Positions 31,586 through 43,824 of a DNA stretch of 54,258 nucleotides are shown here, in pieces. The stretch is from positions 1-54,258 of the forward strand of contig JAUCBJ010008687.1 of the NCBI GenBank assembly GCA_032718475.1, read 5' to 3'. Position 1 is the stretch's first letter. Each line of letters begins with the position of its first letter. The notes under the pieces are model-generated. The model was not told where the DNA came from. It worked only from the letters and a program-made list of their open reading frames with translations, and did not search any database. The position numbers and the translations under genes were made by a program. Source of the DNA: Nemertoderma westbladi. Taxonomy: Eukaryota > Xenacoelomorpha > Nemertodermatida > Nemertodermatidae.

Positions 31586-32545
31586 CTAAAACATAAATAT
31601 GAGACTGTAGTATAAGTGATTAAGTGATAAGACTGTAGGGTAAATGATTTTAATCACCGCTGACTGTGAACGACCCAACAGGTAGTCAGGCGGTACACCC
31701 CGCGGTTTACCGCAGCCCATTGAAACAATGTTAAAAAAATTAATGTCATTTCCTGTTGAATTCGCAGTCGACAGATAGACTATCAGTTTCCGCTCACGCA
31801 CCGTTGGATGTGAACATGGCTTAATGTGAATCTCAGTAGTATACCGAACTCGTTCGAGACAGAGTGTCGCCATATAGATATGCTTCTCGCCCTGCAACAG
31901 ACCCAGCTACTATACATAGAACTATAATTAGGACGCCTTCAGACGGTGTCGCCATTTCATAATGATTATATACTGAAGCTACCCAAGTAGGTGAGAAGTA
32001 CACACACAATCACATTATTACATACTCCTCCTAACAAAGCCGCATTCAACTCCCTTAATAGCCTGTGTGCTGTATCAATGCCTCAGTGGGTGGTCTCCAG
32101 TACTAAAATAAGGCCCAACTCATCTCGGGGTAATGGTAAGGTAGCAACAATCTGTCAATAATAAAAGCGAGCCAAAATTTAGTCTGAGAAACTAAAGGCA
32201 GTGATTTTTTATGTCCTTTTATTTGACTTTTTTTGTCATTTTTTTTTTATGAATTATGCATAATGACTTTTGTTGTCCTTTTAATGACTTTTATCGTCCT
32301 TTTAATGACTTTTTATGTACGTATTTCTTAAACTGTCAGACTGCTGATTTCTGGACTGTCAGACAGTTGATTTCACTATGCCTGTGCCAAAACATTCCAT
32401 GATTCCATGATTTATAGACTATGAGATAGATTTCCATATGCGCCTGTGGTAAAAAGACTCTATATTTAATAGTTTGTGGTTGTTGTCGATAATCGATTAC
32501 CACATGACGTAGCAAAACACTCATTTTATAGCCAAAAACAAATAC
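31586..32545. other. no gene; short ATGACTTTTTRTGTCC repeats
   Basis: No supported coding region. At 32205-32320 a roughly 20-bp motif (AATGACTTTTATCGTCCTTTT and variants) is repeated about five times. A partly complementary stretch occurs at 33515-33600 on the far side of the 68-bp array, so the array may sit inside an old inverted-repeat element. Confidence 0.4.
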
Positions 32546-32548
32546 CAA

Positions 32549-33185
32549 TTGATGGAAAGGAGCAGGTTAAGGCCGAGTTTTCTAACCAAAACAATAAACA
32601 GTCACTTTACCAAATCAGGGAAAGGAGCAGGTTACAGAGACGGGATTTTCTAACCAAAACAATAAACGATCACTTAACTAATTGAGGGAAAGGAGCAGGT
32701 TACAGAGGCGGGATTTTCTAACCAAAACAATAAACGATCACTTAACTTATTGAGGGAAAGGAGCAGGTTACACAGGCGGGATTTTCTAACCAAAACAATA
32801 AACGATCATTTAACTAATTGAGGGAAAGGGACAGGTTACAGAGGCGGAATTTTCTAACCAAAACAATAAACGATCACTTAACTAATTGAGGGAAAGGAGC
32901 AGGTTACAGAGGCGGGATTTTCTAACCAAAACAATAAACGATCATTTAACTAATTGAGGGAAAGGGGCAGGTTACAGAGGCGGGCCTTTCTAACCAAAAC
33001 AATAAACGGTCACTTTACCAATTCAGGGAAAGGAGCAGGTTACAGAGGCGGGATTTTCTAACCAAAACAATAAACGATCATTTAACTAATTGAGGGAAAG
33101 GGGCAGGTTACAGAGGCGGGATTTTCTAACCAAAACAACAAACGATCATTTAACTAATTGAGGGGAAGGAGCAGGTTACAGAGAC
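32549..33185 (+). repeat. 68-bp minisatellite, about nine to ten units
   Basis: Direct tandem units of 68 bp (starts at 32617, 32685 and so on to about 33162) containing GGGAAAGGAGCAGGTTACAG, GGCGGGATTTTCTAACC and AAAACAATAAACGATCA. There are no unique spacers, so it is not a CRISPR array. A single diverged piece (TTCTAACCAAAACAATAAACG) recurs at about 54162-54182. Confidence 0.9.
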
Positions 33186-35091
33186 GATAAAACTAATACA
33201 GTAATAGGCCTAAATTATGTGAAAGGTATATCCACATTTTCCACAATCCTGCAATCCAGTTTGGCCTATCAATTATTTAAAATTTATTAGCACAACCGGT
33301 AGGCCTACCATTACCGTATTTAAATGGTAGGCTACACAGTAGGCCTATAGCAGTACCCGTGCCGGTACCGGTACTAAAATACAGAAATACCTGCTTTATA
33401 CCTACATCTGTACATACAATACAGCAAAATAGTGCTATATATACTAATACCGGTACTGATAGCCTGAGAGAACAGCAGTAGAGAAACCGGTAGCATGGAA
33501 CCTAACATTAGACTTTTGGAGGACATAAAAAATAAAAAAAAAGGACAAAAAAAGGATTTAAACGGACAATAAAAATTATTGCGGAAACTAAATCTATGTC
33601 CAAGGAGACAGACAGTCTGGATTTAGCTGAGTCGAGCTAAAACGAGCCAATAAAGGATATAATTAGGATGGGTAATAACAGTGGATGTAACATTGATAAC
33701 CGAGTGAATCATGGTGTGGTATGGCTAAGAGTATGAAGTAATAACCAGATGAGGCGTGAGTATTGAGTGTGACAACTGTGACAACCAAACCCAGTTAGAA
33801 TTCCAAAATGATAAAGCTAACAAACGTGCAATAAATACTGTAGAGATTACAATACAGTACGAACAACAATGTATACAGTTTGTATGGACGAAAGCGGATT
33901 ATTATTGGTTGGGGTTTGGCATCGTACTCACAGCTGAGATGGATAACTTCCATTTTGGGTGTACAAAGTTGAGGTGTTAACAGTAGAGCGGCCAGATGTT
34001 TAGTGATGTTTATTGCCAATATTGCGGTGTATTTAAATGTGATGGTTTAACATACGATTTATTCTTAGGTTCATTTCTACATTAAATGTCATCAAACCTA
34101 TATCATTCATTAGATTGTATCGTATTGTGTATTATTGGTGTTTCGTTATTCGCACTGTGTACGTGCGAACTTCTATGGATGAGAAATAGTAGTTATTGAA
34201 CTAGTAGTTAACAATATACATTGCAAGTCAAACTGAAATGAACAAGTAAAAGGTACAAGGTACTTACTACAAGTAAAATGAAGTTATCTGAGAACGTGAC
34301 CTTGAAACACCTGCATGAATAAGATTATGATTAATAAGACGATTAATGATTGCGCCTCTATTAATATTTTCGTTACTGATTTAAATATTTGAGGCCCTCA
34401 ATATCTGCGCGCATCAATGTTTGTTTCCCTCACTAAATATGTTTGTGCGCACTGTATTGCGGTGCACACCACCCCCCCTTCCCTTGCTGCCTTACGGAAA
34501 TATGAATATTATAAATATTAAATCGAAGTTCATTTAACCATCTAAATGTTCACGTCAAATGCTGCGTACTGTAGGTATACGTTCCCCCGGGCGAACTCAC
34601 CCAGGGGGGGCTGAAATGTCAGGGAAAATGTCAGGGAATTCTTGTAAAAATAGGAAAAATCAGTGAAAATTAAGGGATTGCCTGATACAGTAATTACAGG
34701 AGATGTGTAAAAAAATTGTCTCTGCTCGCTTCGCTCGCCATTCAATATACAGTATTATAATTTCACTCTATCAAACTTGCGCAAAATAGATTTGATATAG
34801 TTACAGTATACTGTTAGATATATAACAACGTCATAAAATAAAAGTTGCAATTATTGAAGGTAGGGGGGAGGGGGCGCCATCTCAGCTTCACTCCCCTGGG
34901 CACCAGAAGTGTTCGCTACGCTTCTGGGTTTTAGGAATTATTGGGACCGGGTCTTAGGAATTTTCACGTGGACCGGGCAATAATTGGACCTATCGGATTT
35001 TAGGTTCAATGGACCGAGACCGGGACCGGCCCGGGTTTTAGACAGTCCCGTTTCAAAGCGGTGGATATTACAAGGACCTTCTGCTTCTGCT
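33186..35091. other. no gene; AT-rich and low-complexity sequence
   Basis: No coding region is supported. TAGGCCTA and ACCGGTAC palindromes cluster at 33200-33490. A patch rich in GGACCGGG words lies at 34945-35040. Confidence 0.45.
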
Positions 35092-36369
35092 GCCCTTGTG
35101 AGGGATATAATATACGGAAGGTAACCCTGCAAACATTTTGACGTTAATTTAACGTTAATTTACGTTAATATTCTACCATTCCAACGTTGTTTTTTAACGT
35201 GCCCTTACGTTAAATTAACGTATTATTGGCCGGGGTTACTACGTTAAAAATATACATAAATTGTACTCAAATCATACTAATTAACTCATGTCTGAAAATA
35301 ACGTTAACTGCCGTATATTGTGAACGTTATTTTTTAACGTGCCCTTACGTTAAATTAACGTATTATTGGCCGGGGTTACTACGTTAAATAAATACGTTAA
35401 AAAAATACGTCAATAATACGTTAAAAAAATACGTCACTAATACGTTATTTTTGATTCAAAAGCATAAAAAAGATCAAATTTGAGATTTACTTCATGGACC
35501 ACAGCGGCAGTTATTTGGTGGACCTGCAAGGGACTGGGGGGGGACCTAACCCTAACCTGCACAGCCTACGCCTACGCTCCTACACCTACTACACCTTAGG
35601 AGTGGAACCTTCAATGCATTTAGGCAAAATAAATATCGGATTATTTCTGAGAAGAATTATGATGACTTTTGATCAATTGCTAAGAAATTTGTTTAGATTT
35701 ATATAAAATACTATCACATACCTATTTGGCCTCTACGTTAGATAAATCATTTGATTAAATTATTTAAATTTATTAGTTATCAAACAATTTAATTGATAAT
35801 TTAAAATTAAATTATAGGAAATTAATAACTATTTAGAGTCTGACGTCATTTAACGTTAGACTTGCGTTTTTTGCAGACGCTGGGGGTAGAATGAAACCAA
35901 TTTATTGTTTGTATTAACTACACTGTATATCAAACCTCACCAATCATTTAACGATGGTAACGAATGGTGTTTATTTTATTTAGCCACTCACACTGAATAA
36001 ACGTAGTGCCGATTTTATATAAATACTTGGCAGTCGAAAATGAACTTATTTAACAAATTTTGCCCGGAATAAAAAATAATTCACAAAGTTAAATTTACGG
36101 TATATCGGTAATATAAATCGGCATAACGTACTGTACTATATACAGTATTGACTAAATAAACTTCAATAACAAAAATATGAGAAATAAACAAAACTACAGT
36201 ATAAAAAAATAATACCAAAATTGAAATAAATATTCAATATTGCATCGTTATAAATTCAATAATATTGCACATCCACATCACAATAATATATTGAAGAACA
36301 TGTAAACTAATTAATATTGCAGTTACAGTAGTTATATTATGGGAGTACAAAATAAAGACCTGCAGTTAC

Positions 36370-37075
36370 AGTAGTTATATTATGGGAGTACAAAATAAAG
36401 ACCTAAGACCCAACACCTTAAGACCAAAGACCCTACAAAAGTAAGACCCCCCCCCCCCTTCCCCGCCCTGATACAATGTACGATCCCCCAGGTACAATAG
36501 TAAGACCCCCCAGGTATAAACGTAAGACCCCCCCCCCCCCCCAAGGTACAAAAGTAAATCCCCCTGGTACAAAAGTAAGACCCCCTGGTACAAACGTAAG
36601 GCCCCCAGGTACAAACGTAAGACCCACCCAGGTACAAAAGTAAGACCCCCAGGTACAAACGTAAGACCCCCCCCCCAAGGTACAAAAGTAAGACCCCCTG
36701 GTACAAAAGTAAGACCCCCTGGTACAAACGTAAGGCCCCCAGGTACAAACGTAAGACCCACGTGGCCCAGGTACAAAGGTAAGACTCCCCTGGAACAAAA
36801 GTAAGACCTCCAGGTACAAAAGTAAGACCTCACCCCCTTAGGTACAAAAGTAGTGTAAGACCCCCAGGTACAAAAGTAAGTCCAAGTATGACCCCTCCAG
36901 GTACAAAAAGTAAGACCCCGCCAAGTACAAAAGTAAGACCCCCCTGGTACAAAAGTAAGACTCCCCTGAAACAAAAGTAAGACCCCCTAGTACAAAAGTA
37001 TTAAGACCCCCCCAGGGAAAAAAGTAAGACCACACCCCCTCCCCACCAGGTACAAAAGTAAGACCACAGGTACAA
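36370..37075 (-). repeat. minisatellite, about 20-bp units (AGGTACAAAAGTAAGACCCCC)
   Basis: About 30 diverged units with C-runs of varying length (up to 15 C at 36528-36542). It produces long low-complexity ORFs rich in Leu, Tyr and Gly on the minus strand, which I do not treat as genes. Confidence 0.85.
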
Positions 37076-37189
37076 CTTGAGTGATAGTTGCATGACACTG
37101 AATTACAACACTATATTCCGGGGGACCTGGTGCAATAAATATTAACGTGACTAAATTAAATTACAATTTTCTAATACAAGAATGATTCT

Positions 37190-37690
37190 ATTTAACCAAT
37201 GTCAGACGTTTTAAATTAACATTAAAAATCGATGTTAAATTTCAACGTTTGTTTAATATTGGGTTTAGTGATTTGTGTTCATGATTAAATTGAACCAATG
37301 TCTGACGTTTCAAAATAACGTTAAAAATCTATGTTAAAATTCAACGTTTGTTTAACGTTTGGGTTTAGTGATTTTTGTACATGATTAAATTTAACCAACA
37401 TCAGACGTTTCAAAATAACGTTAAAAATTGATGTTAAAATTAAACGTCTGTTTAACGTTTGTGTTTAGTGATTTTTGTTCATGATTAAATTTAACCAATG
37501 TCAGACGTTTCAAAATAACGTTAAAAATTGATGTTAAAATTCAACTTCTGTTTAACGTTTGTGTTTAGTCATTTTTGTTCATGATTAAATTTAACCAATG
37601 TCAGACGTTTCAAAATAACGTTAAAAATTGATGTTAAAATTGAACGTCGGTTTAACGTTTGGGTTTAGTTGATTTTAGACATGTAGTTTT
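37190..37690 (+). repeat. tandem repeat, about 100-bp units, five copies
   Basis: Starts at about 37196, 37298, 37397, 37496 and 37595. Each contains CAATGTCAGACGTTTCAAAA, TAACGTTAAAAATTGATG and GTTTAACGTTTGTGTTTAG. It forms the right arm of the TIR element. Confidence 0.85.
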
Positions 37691-37809
37691 TAAACGATTA
37701 TAAGACGTTAGAAAACGTTTGTTCTAAGTTATTTTTATAACTTTAGTTTTCTAACCTAAAACAGACTAAAGTCTAACGTTAGATTAGCGTAATTAACGTA
37801 AAATGTTTG

Positions 37810-38346
37810 CAGGGAAGGGGAATACGTAAGGGAAAGGCATGGGCAGCCTTGAATAGGCTTTCCAGGATTTGGAAGTCACCGAGAATTAATAGGAAACTTA
37901 AGGTCCGATTATTTAGAGCAGCAGTAGTTCCAATACTCCTCTACGGGAGTCCATGCTGGGCTCTAACTGCTGAGGACACCAAATCTCTGGATGGCACATT
38001 CACAAGAATGCTACGCCGGGTTCATTGTGTCAAGTACAATGCACACATCTCCAACCAGACACTATATAACATTGGAGGTGTCTCATTGGTTCCCCCAAGC
38101 TTGACACTAGAACAAAATCGCCTCCGCTTTGCAGGACATTGCTTTCGCCGTGAGGACCAGCCAGTGCATAATCTTGTACTTTGGCAGCCTCATGGAGTGA
38201 ATAAACATGGTGGACAGCCCATGACTTTCTTGAGACGCATCTTAAAGGACACTGGCCTTGAAGATGCGGATGATCTAGCAAATGTCATGGGTGATAGGGA
38301 GTTGAGGCGGTGCAATTTTGTTGACAAGCCGGCACAGCATTCTTAA
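37810..38346 (+). pseudogene. C-terminal part of an RTE-like LINE ORF2
   Basis: About 178 residues after the reverse-transcriptase core. [51 protein letters not shown] and [19 protein letters not shown] are typical of the RTE-like C-terminus. It has no own start codon: the frame enters from the nested TIR element (GKGIRKG is LINE sequence, the first codons are transposon). The frame is otherwise intact to the stop at 38344-38346. Confidence 0.85.
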
Positions 38347-38401
38347 AAATGCAGCTGCAATGCAGCATGCCGATCCTAGTAGTAGTAGTAGCCCTTGTGA
38401 G

Positions 38402-38955
38402 TCAGCTGGTAGTCAGTGGGCGGGCAGTTTGTTGAATGTTGGATATGGATACAGGACAGCGCAGTACAGGGATATGTAGGCCCTCCAGACTGTCAGATGT
38501 AGTACCGGTGTGAGTGAGTCTATTCAGCTATGCGCAGATTACAGTGGATTAGCCTACATGGCCTACAAGCTCAGTCCTGCAGTCCTGCAGTCAGACTACA
38601 GGACTACAGACTAGCCAGCTAGCTGCAGAGCTGACTAGGCCATAGGCTGCTAGGCCTATACAGCAGTACACCTGTACACTGACTGATACAATTGCAGAGC
38701 TGGTAGAAGTGTAGCAGCATACTGCTGTACTGGCATTACTGATTACGATTACTACATTACTGTGTCAGAATGTCTGACTGTGGACTATATTGTATTACCG
38801 GTACAGTCAGACAGTATTCATGGTATTAGCACTTACCTGGCAGCCTGGCATGCAGCCGGTGTAACAGACATACAGAGAATTTTCACTCCAGCAGTCCCCT
38901 CCCCACAGGCTGGCAGCTGGATAGGCTGCCTTTATCTACTGATCTAGCAACTTTA
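38402..38955. other. no gene; sequence rich in CTAG, CTGCAG and GTAC words
   Basis: Unusual low-complexity-like composition (repeated CAGTCCTGCAGTC, CTAGCCAGCTAGC, TACAGCAGTACAC) without a fixed period. A similar texture occurs inside the hAT MITE at 23750-24000. No ORF supported. Confidence 0.45.
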
Positions 38956-40554
38956 TTGAGTTCTCCCTGAATTGAATTGAATTGAATTGAACTCTCTTTT
39001 TTTATTAAAATTATAAAAACATATAACAGTATAAGTAACGAAATTAACAATTTAAATACACTGAAATTGGAACCGCCGTAATTATAAATAACCACGACAT
39101 CAATAACTACTCACTATCATGTAAAAAAAAAAAATATTTTATGTATTTAATAAAATTAAAAGAAAAAGAGGGGAAGACCACCAAGGCAAATTGCACTTAT
39201 TGGGGGTGCTGCGCAGCATCACAAAAAAATTATTATAATGCAAAAACATTGTATTACGTACGCAATGAAATAAAAAAAGTTAACTACGATATGTTCATAA
39301 AAAGGACGAAAGTGTATACATACCAAATAGAAAATAAATAAAAATAATCATAATCACGCGTGATAATCAATCGAATCTATTAAAATGACAATGTTCTAAC
39401 AAATTACAAGTATTAAGTTTGTCAAAAAAGGACTTAACACTTACTGCTTCGACTACGTCACTGGGAAGTGAGTTCCATATTGGCACTACTCTATTGGCAA
39501 ACGAATGTTTAAATACATCAACTCTATATGAAGACATATAGAGTTTACTTATGTGTCCTCTCAGACTACTTCTGTACACACTTGCGTAGGTGAAAAAATC
39601 ATGAAAATCCAAATCAACCAGATTACGTTCTATATTGTATACCATTTTTAAATCAAAAACGATACGACGCATCTCTAAGGGCTGTAAATTAAGGTAATCT
39701 AGCCTTTCCATATAGCTTATATACGATAAACTGCACCGCGCAAAAAGCCTTCGAGTAAAATATCTCTGTACGCGTTCTATGAGGTCGATGTTATACATCT
39801 GATATGGGGACCAGATAACGGTACAGTATTCGACTAAGGGTCGAACAAAGGCCTTATACGCTGTTACCAAAGCACTAACAGAGCTAGTGTAAAAAGAACG
39901 CAAAATCATGTTAATGATCTTAAACGCTTTTTTTACACGCTCTTTACAATATAACGAAAATTTCAGGTCATCACATATCGTAATGCCCAGATCCTTAAAA
40001 CTTCTAACAGCTTCTAGTTTCGTATTGTTTAGGTAATAAGACGGCTTCAAATTTTTACCACCAATATTAAGTACTTTACATTTATGCGGTGCAACTGGTA
40101 GTTGCCAGGTATCAGACCACAAGTTAAGTGTAGTCAACGCATTGGATAAAAAGGAGGAGTCTATGTTACAAAACTATACAACTTTATATCATCTGCATAT
40201 AATTTACAATGCACTGAATCAAGCAATGGAGGAAGATCATTGATATACAACACAAACAAAACAGGTCCAATGACACTTCCTTGAGGTGTACCCGAAGGTA
40301 CATTACGGTAATTAGATAAGCTATTACCTACCATAACACGCTGAGTGCGGTCAGTTAGGAAAGCTTTCAACCAAGCATACAAGTTTCCCACTATACCATA
40401 TCCAGCAAGTTTGCACATAAGCTTCGCATGAACTACTTGGTCGAATGCTTTTGCGAAGTCCACATATAAAACATCCACTTGTAATTTTTTGTCTACATAT
40501 TTGCACCAATCATGAGTACATTCCAATAACTGGGTAGCGGTAGAACGGCGCTTC

Positions 40555-42517
40555 CAGGGATGGCAAAAACCATGGTTTTTTGAAAAAAAATTTTTGGTTT
40601 TGGTTTTATTGTTTGGTTTTTTATGGTTTTTTTTGGTTTTTTATGGTTTTTTATGGTTTTTCTGTGGTTTAATTAAATCCAATACAGCAATACATACAAA
40701 TGTAGGGCCTACATACAACAGTCTGACAGTACAACAACCCTTGCGCTTGCCCAATAGAACAAAATACTGGAATAACTGAATAAGGCCACATACAGTATGC
40801 TGGCAGGCTGGTTTGAAGCGTTTCTTCTGCTGTTCTGTTCTGTCCTTACTCTCATCCAACCCATCTGCCCATGCAGCCATGTCAGCATGTGACAAAATAC
40901 TAACAACATAGGCCTACAACGTAAAAATACATAAAAACTGACATACCGACGTCTGCACTGCTCCACTGCACGCCAGGCTGCAAACCACCACTGAACCGCG
41001 CACAACGCCTGCGCACAATTTTTCAGCCGCGCAATATTGGACAATACAGCAATATACCGCGCATGCAGGCATGCACTGATGCACCGAAAAAAAACGCGCA
41101 CACCACATTTTAACAATGTAAACGAGAAACATATGCCAGCGAAGCGAGCAAAACCTTTTCATTAACATTGCAAAATGAACAGATGAAAAAGAAACGCAAG
41201 CAAAACTCAAAGTGAGAGAAATTTTTCATTCTAAGAGCTGAACAGTGCACAGTGCAAAATGATAACATAAAGAAACGCGAGCAAAACTCAAAAGTCTGAA
41301 AGTGAGCGAAATTTTTTCCTTCTAACAGTGCAAAATGAAAAAGAAACGAGAGCAAAACTCAAAGTGAGTGAAAGTTTTTCATTCTACATGTAACAGGGCA
41401 AAATGAAAAAGAAATGCGAGCAAAACTCAAAGTGTTCGAAATTTTTTCATTCTAACAGTGCAAAATGAAAAAGAAACGCAACTACCAGTCTGCTTTATAT
41501 TATTTTTTAGGCACTGCCCCTTCTTACTTGTCGGACCTTATTAAACCCTGCAGTAATAACCGAACAGGCCGAAATATGAGATCTGTTTCATCGAACTGTT
41601 TACAGGTTTATCCAGCTCGAACAACGTTTGCTAGACGATCATTTAGCTATGCAGCACCGATGGTTTGGAATGCACTGACTTGTGACCTGAGAGATCCAAG
41701 TATTACACTTGAGATGTTTAAAGCTAGACTGAAAACACACTTTTTTAATCTGTATTTTAACTCATAATTGATGCAAAGTTTTTAATTGGGAAATTATTTA
41801 TAAAAATTATAATTTTACACATAATTATTATTAAAGGGATAACAATACAGAACTATGATGCTATTTATGAATTATATGATTTTTATCGATAACATTTATT
41901 TAGAACATTTTTAGAACACGATTGCATTTTATGCATTTTTATATTCGATATATTTTTAATTTATGACCAAACACTGTACAGTATTACAACTTTGCTATTT
42001 ATGGAATCGGTTATCTTTGCAAATTTGTAATGGAAGAACTTATATTTTTGAAATTAGTGCTGTTTGTTTTTTAAATAATCGTAAATTATTTTGCGATAAC
42101 TTGATGTAATAATTTTAAATCCCTTGTATTTTTAATGTAATAATTTTAAATCCCTTGTATTTTTAATGTAATAATTTTAAATCCCTTGTATTTTTAATGT
42201 AATAATTTTAAATCCCTTGTATTTTTAATGTGTGTTGTAAATATAAGTTTGTAATAATTAATTAGTATTTGTATTTAAATAATGTGCAGAACTATACATT
42301 TGATTACGGTGCCCTCTGCATGACTAATGTTAGAAGGGGGCACGTTAATAAGCCATTATTATTATTATTATTATTATTTACAGTGTTAATTGTAAAATTT
42401 TATGAAAAACCATAAAAAACCATAAAAAACCAATTTTTTCGCCTTTTTTTAAAAGTTGGTTAAACCAAAAAACCATAAAAAACCAATGGTGAGAAAAACC
42501 ATTGGTTGCCAACCCTG
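40555..42517. mobile_element. hAT non-autonomous element copy 1 (hAT-1), containing a LINE
   Basis: Ends CAGGGATGGCAAAAACCATGG and, inward from the right, CAGGGTTGGCAACCAATGG, with the 8-bp duplication GGCGCTTC (40547-40554, 42518-42525). GGTTTT(TTAT) repeats lie next to both ends. Without the nested LINE (41506-42372) it matches hAT-2 (44619-45640) almost throughout. No transposase. Confidence 0.9.
41506..42372 (+). mobile_element. 5'-truncated LINE 3' end (LINE-Y) nested in hAT-1
   Basis: The insertion is visible because hAT-2 lacks it. The likely duplication is ATTATTT, ambiguous with the ATT-repeat tail (42358-42379). The coding remnant to 41767 reads LGTAPSYLSDLIKPC, TFARRSFSYAAPMVWNAL and MFKARLKTHFF, a CR1/L2-like C-terminus. 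A 31-bp tandem repeat (ATAATTTTAAATCCCTTGTA...) is present about four times at 42105-42235. Confidence 0.85.
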
Positions 42518-43574
42518 GGCGCTTCATAAACCCGTGTTGGGCGCGAGATATTAATTTATGCTCTAGTAGATATACTAGTAATTCATTCTTAATTAAAGAT
42601 TCCATAATCTTGCAGGCCACGCATGTTAACGATACGGGCCTATAATTATACGGGTTAGAAGCGTCGTCCTTTTTGTAAATGGGCACAATAATAGCTGTAA
42701 GCCAAATTCTAGGTAAAGCATGTGTGCAAAAAGAAACCTCAAAAATATGGGAAAGTGGTGTAGCCAAAGACTGAGCTAATTCGAAAAATAAAATATTAGG
42801 AAAACCATCTGGGGTAGAACTAGTCTTTTTACCAAGTTGTTTTAATACTGGTAAAATCCTACTAGCACTAAAATCAATATTCCCTTTAGATATATTATCA
42901 TTAACCCTAGAATTGAAAGGAGGTAAATCACCGTTATCTTTACTATAATTTTCCGATAATACCTTAGACATGATCCGAGCTTTTGTGGGGTCATCCACAA
43001 TGATAGAGCCATTATATTTCAAGGGGGCAACACCAGTCTTATAATTCCGTTTAGAATTAACATATTTAAATATTGCATCAGGTTTCCCAGATGTTAAGAT
43101 ACGGTTTTCCCTGGCACAAGCAAATCTAAAAATTGCACGAGAAACTTCCTTTGAACACTTTTTATATTCATTATTACCAGTGTCTGTGTGTCTGCGGCGC
43201 CAGAGCGCCTTTTTTTTACGTTGCAATGCTCTAATATGTTCTGGGTAATATTTATTTTTTCTAGTGGGGGCAATACTTTTAAATGGGATAAATAACACAA
43301 TACCATGTTTTAAAATAGATGCAAATGCGGACCAAATATCATCGACTGTAATACATGTATTATACACTTCATACCAGTCAATCGAATCTAAGTATTCACA
43401 AAAGCTTTGAAATTTTCCATTTTTAAAATCATAGTAACCAATATTTTCATTTGAAATGGGCCCTCTATAATTTTGCAGGCTTGGGACCGTTTTTTTGTGT
43501 TTTTTTTTGGAACACAAAAAGCTGCATTAAAACTCATACCGGTCAGCCGGTACCTGTAGTCATAAGATTGTAAC

Positions 43575-43660
43575 AGTCGGGCACTTTGTCAATATTGACA
43601 TGTTGTCAATATTGACATGTTCCATGTCAAAATTGACATGATGTCAATATTGACATGTTT
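43575..43660. repeat. cluster of CATGTCAATATTGACATG palindromes
   Basis: Near-perfect 18-bp palindromes (TGTCAATATTGACA core) in three to four head-to-tail copies. It can form cruciforms or bind a symmetric dimer repeatedly. No gene. Confidence 0.7.
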
Positions 43661-43824
43661 TGATCATAAATTTTTTAAATATTGTGATTTAAAAAGTAAA
43701 AAATGTTTTTTTGTAAAGAGAATATCTATTTTAATTAAAATATTGTTGAATCCAACCAATGTATATTGTTCTTTGTAATAATTTTAATGATATGTTTTAT
43801 TGCATGTCAATATTCAGTCAGGGA

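Larger units (their letters stand above)
35125..37814. mobile_element. 2.7-kb non-autonomous TIR element rich in AACGTT, nested in the RTE-like LINE
   Basis: Ends CCCTGCAAACATTTT / AAAATGTTTGCAGGG, perfect for 15 bp and continuing as AACGTTAAT-rich inverted sequence. Flanks are GGAAGGTAA and GGAAGGGGAA, an imperfect duplication. The left arm (35140-35460) has AACGTTA repeats including a 58-bp block present twice (35189-35246, 35329-35388). The centre is a minisatellite of 20-bp units. The right arm has about five 100-bp tandem units. No credible gene. Confidence 0.75.
35103..38390 (+). mobile_element. 5'-truncated RTE-like LINE, itself split by a TIR element
   Basis: Flanked by a perfect 11-bp duplication GCCCTTGTGAG (35092-35102, 38391-38401). 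The 3' end is a short AGT repeat (38375-38390). Only the first about 22 bases lie left of the nested TIR element (35125-37814). The remainder, with the C-terminal coding part, runs from 37815. Related copies are at 8715-9000 and 51385-51691. Confidence 0.85.
39367..43517 (-). pseudogene. LINE-X reverse transcriptase, split by hAT-1 and carrying one frameshift
   Basis: The first part (43517-42526) covers the linker and RT fingers (STPDGFPNILFFELAQSL, PIYKKDDASNPYNYRPVSLT, ISRAQHGFMKR). Skipping the hAT element and one duplication copy, it continues RSTATQLLE and then box A (DFAKAFDQV), box B (GTPQGSVIGP) and box C (YADDIKLYS) at 40526-40170. A one-base frameshift near 40165 separates this from the C-terminal part (40159-39367: LNLWSDTWQL, AYKAFVRPLVEYCTVIWSP). 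Apart from that shift and the hAT insertion, the enzyme core reads cleanly. Confidence 0.85.
38968..43520 (-). mobile_element. CR1/Jockey-like LINE (LINE-X) interrupted by a hAT element
   Basis: The 3' end is at the left with an AATTC-type pentamer tail (38971-38992, GAATTGAATTGAATTGAATTG). Coding sequence runs 43517-42526, is interrupted by a hAT element with an 8-bp duplication (40555-42517), and continues 40546-39367. No endonuclease domain is present, so it is 5'-truncated near 43520. Target duplications were not found. Confidence 0.85.

Noticed and set aside
32549-33185. Possible CRISPR array
   Set aside because: The 68-bp units are contiguous direct repeats with no unique spacers, and the genome is eukaryotic.
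35494-35706. 70-codon ORF MDHSGSYLVDLQ-
   Set aside because: It lies inside the non-coding part of the AACGTT-rich TIR element and shows no domain or supporting splice sites.
36375-37098. Minus-strand ORFs rich in Leu, Tyr and Gly
   Set aside because: They arise from the 20-bp minisatellite with its C-runs and have no unique sequence.
40641-41355. Overlapping minus-strand Cys/Phe-rich ORFs in hAT-1, with near copies in hAT-2
   Set aside because: Shared only because the elements are copies of each other; no transposase or known domain is present, and composition follows repeated non-coding motifs.
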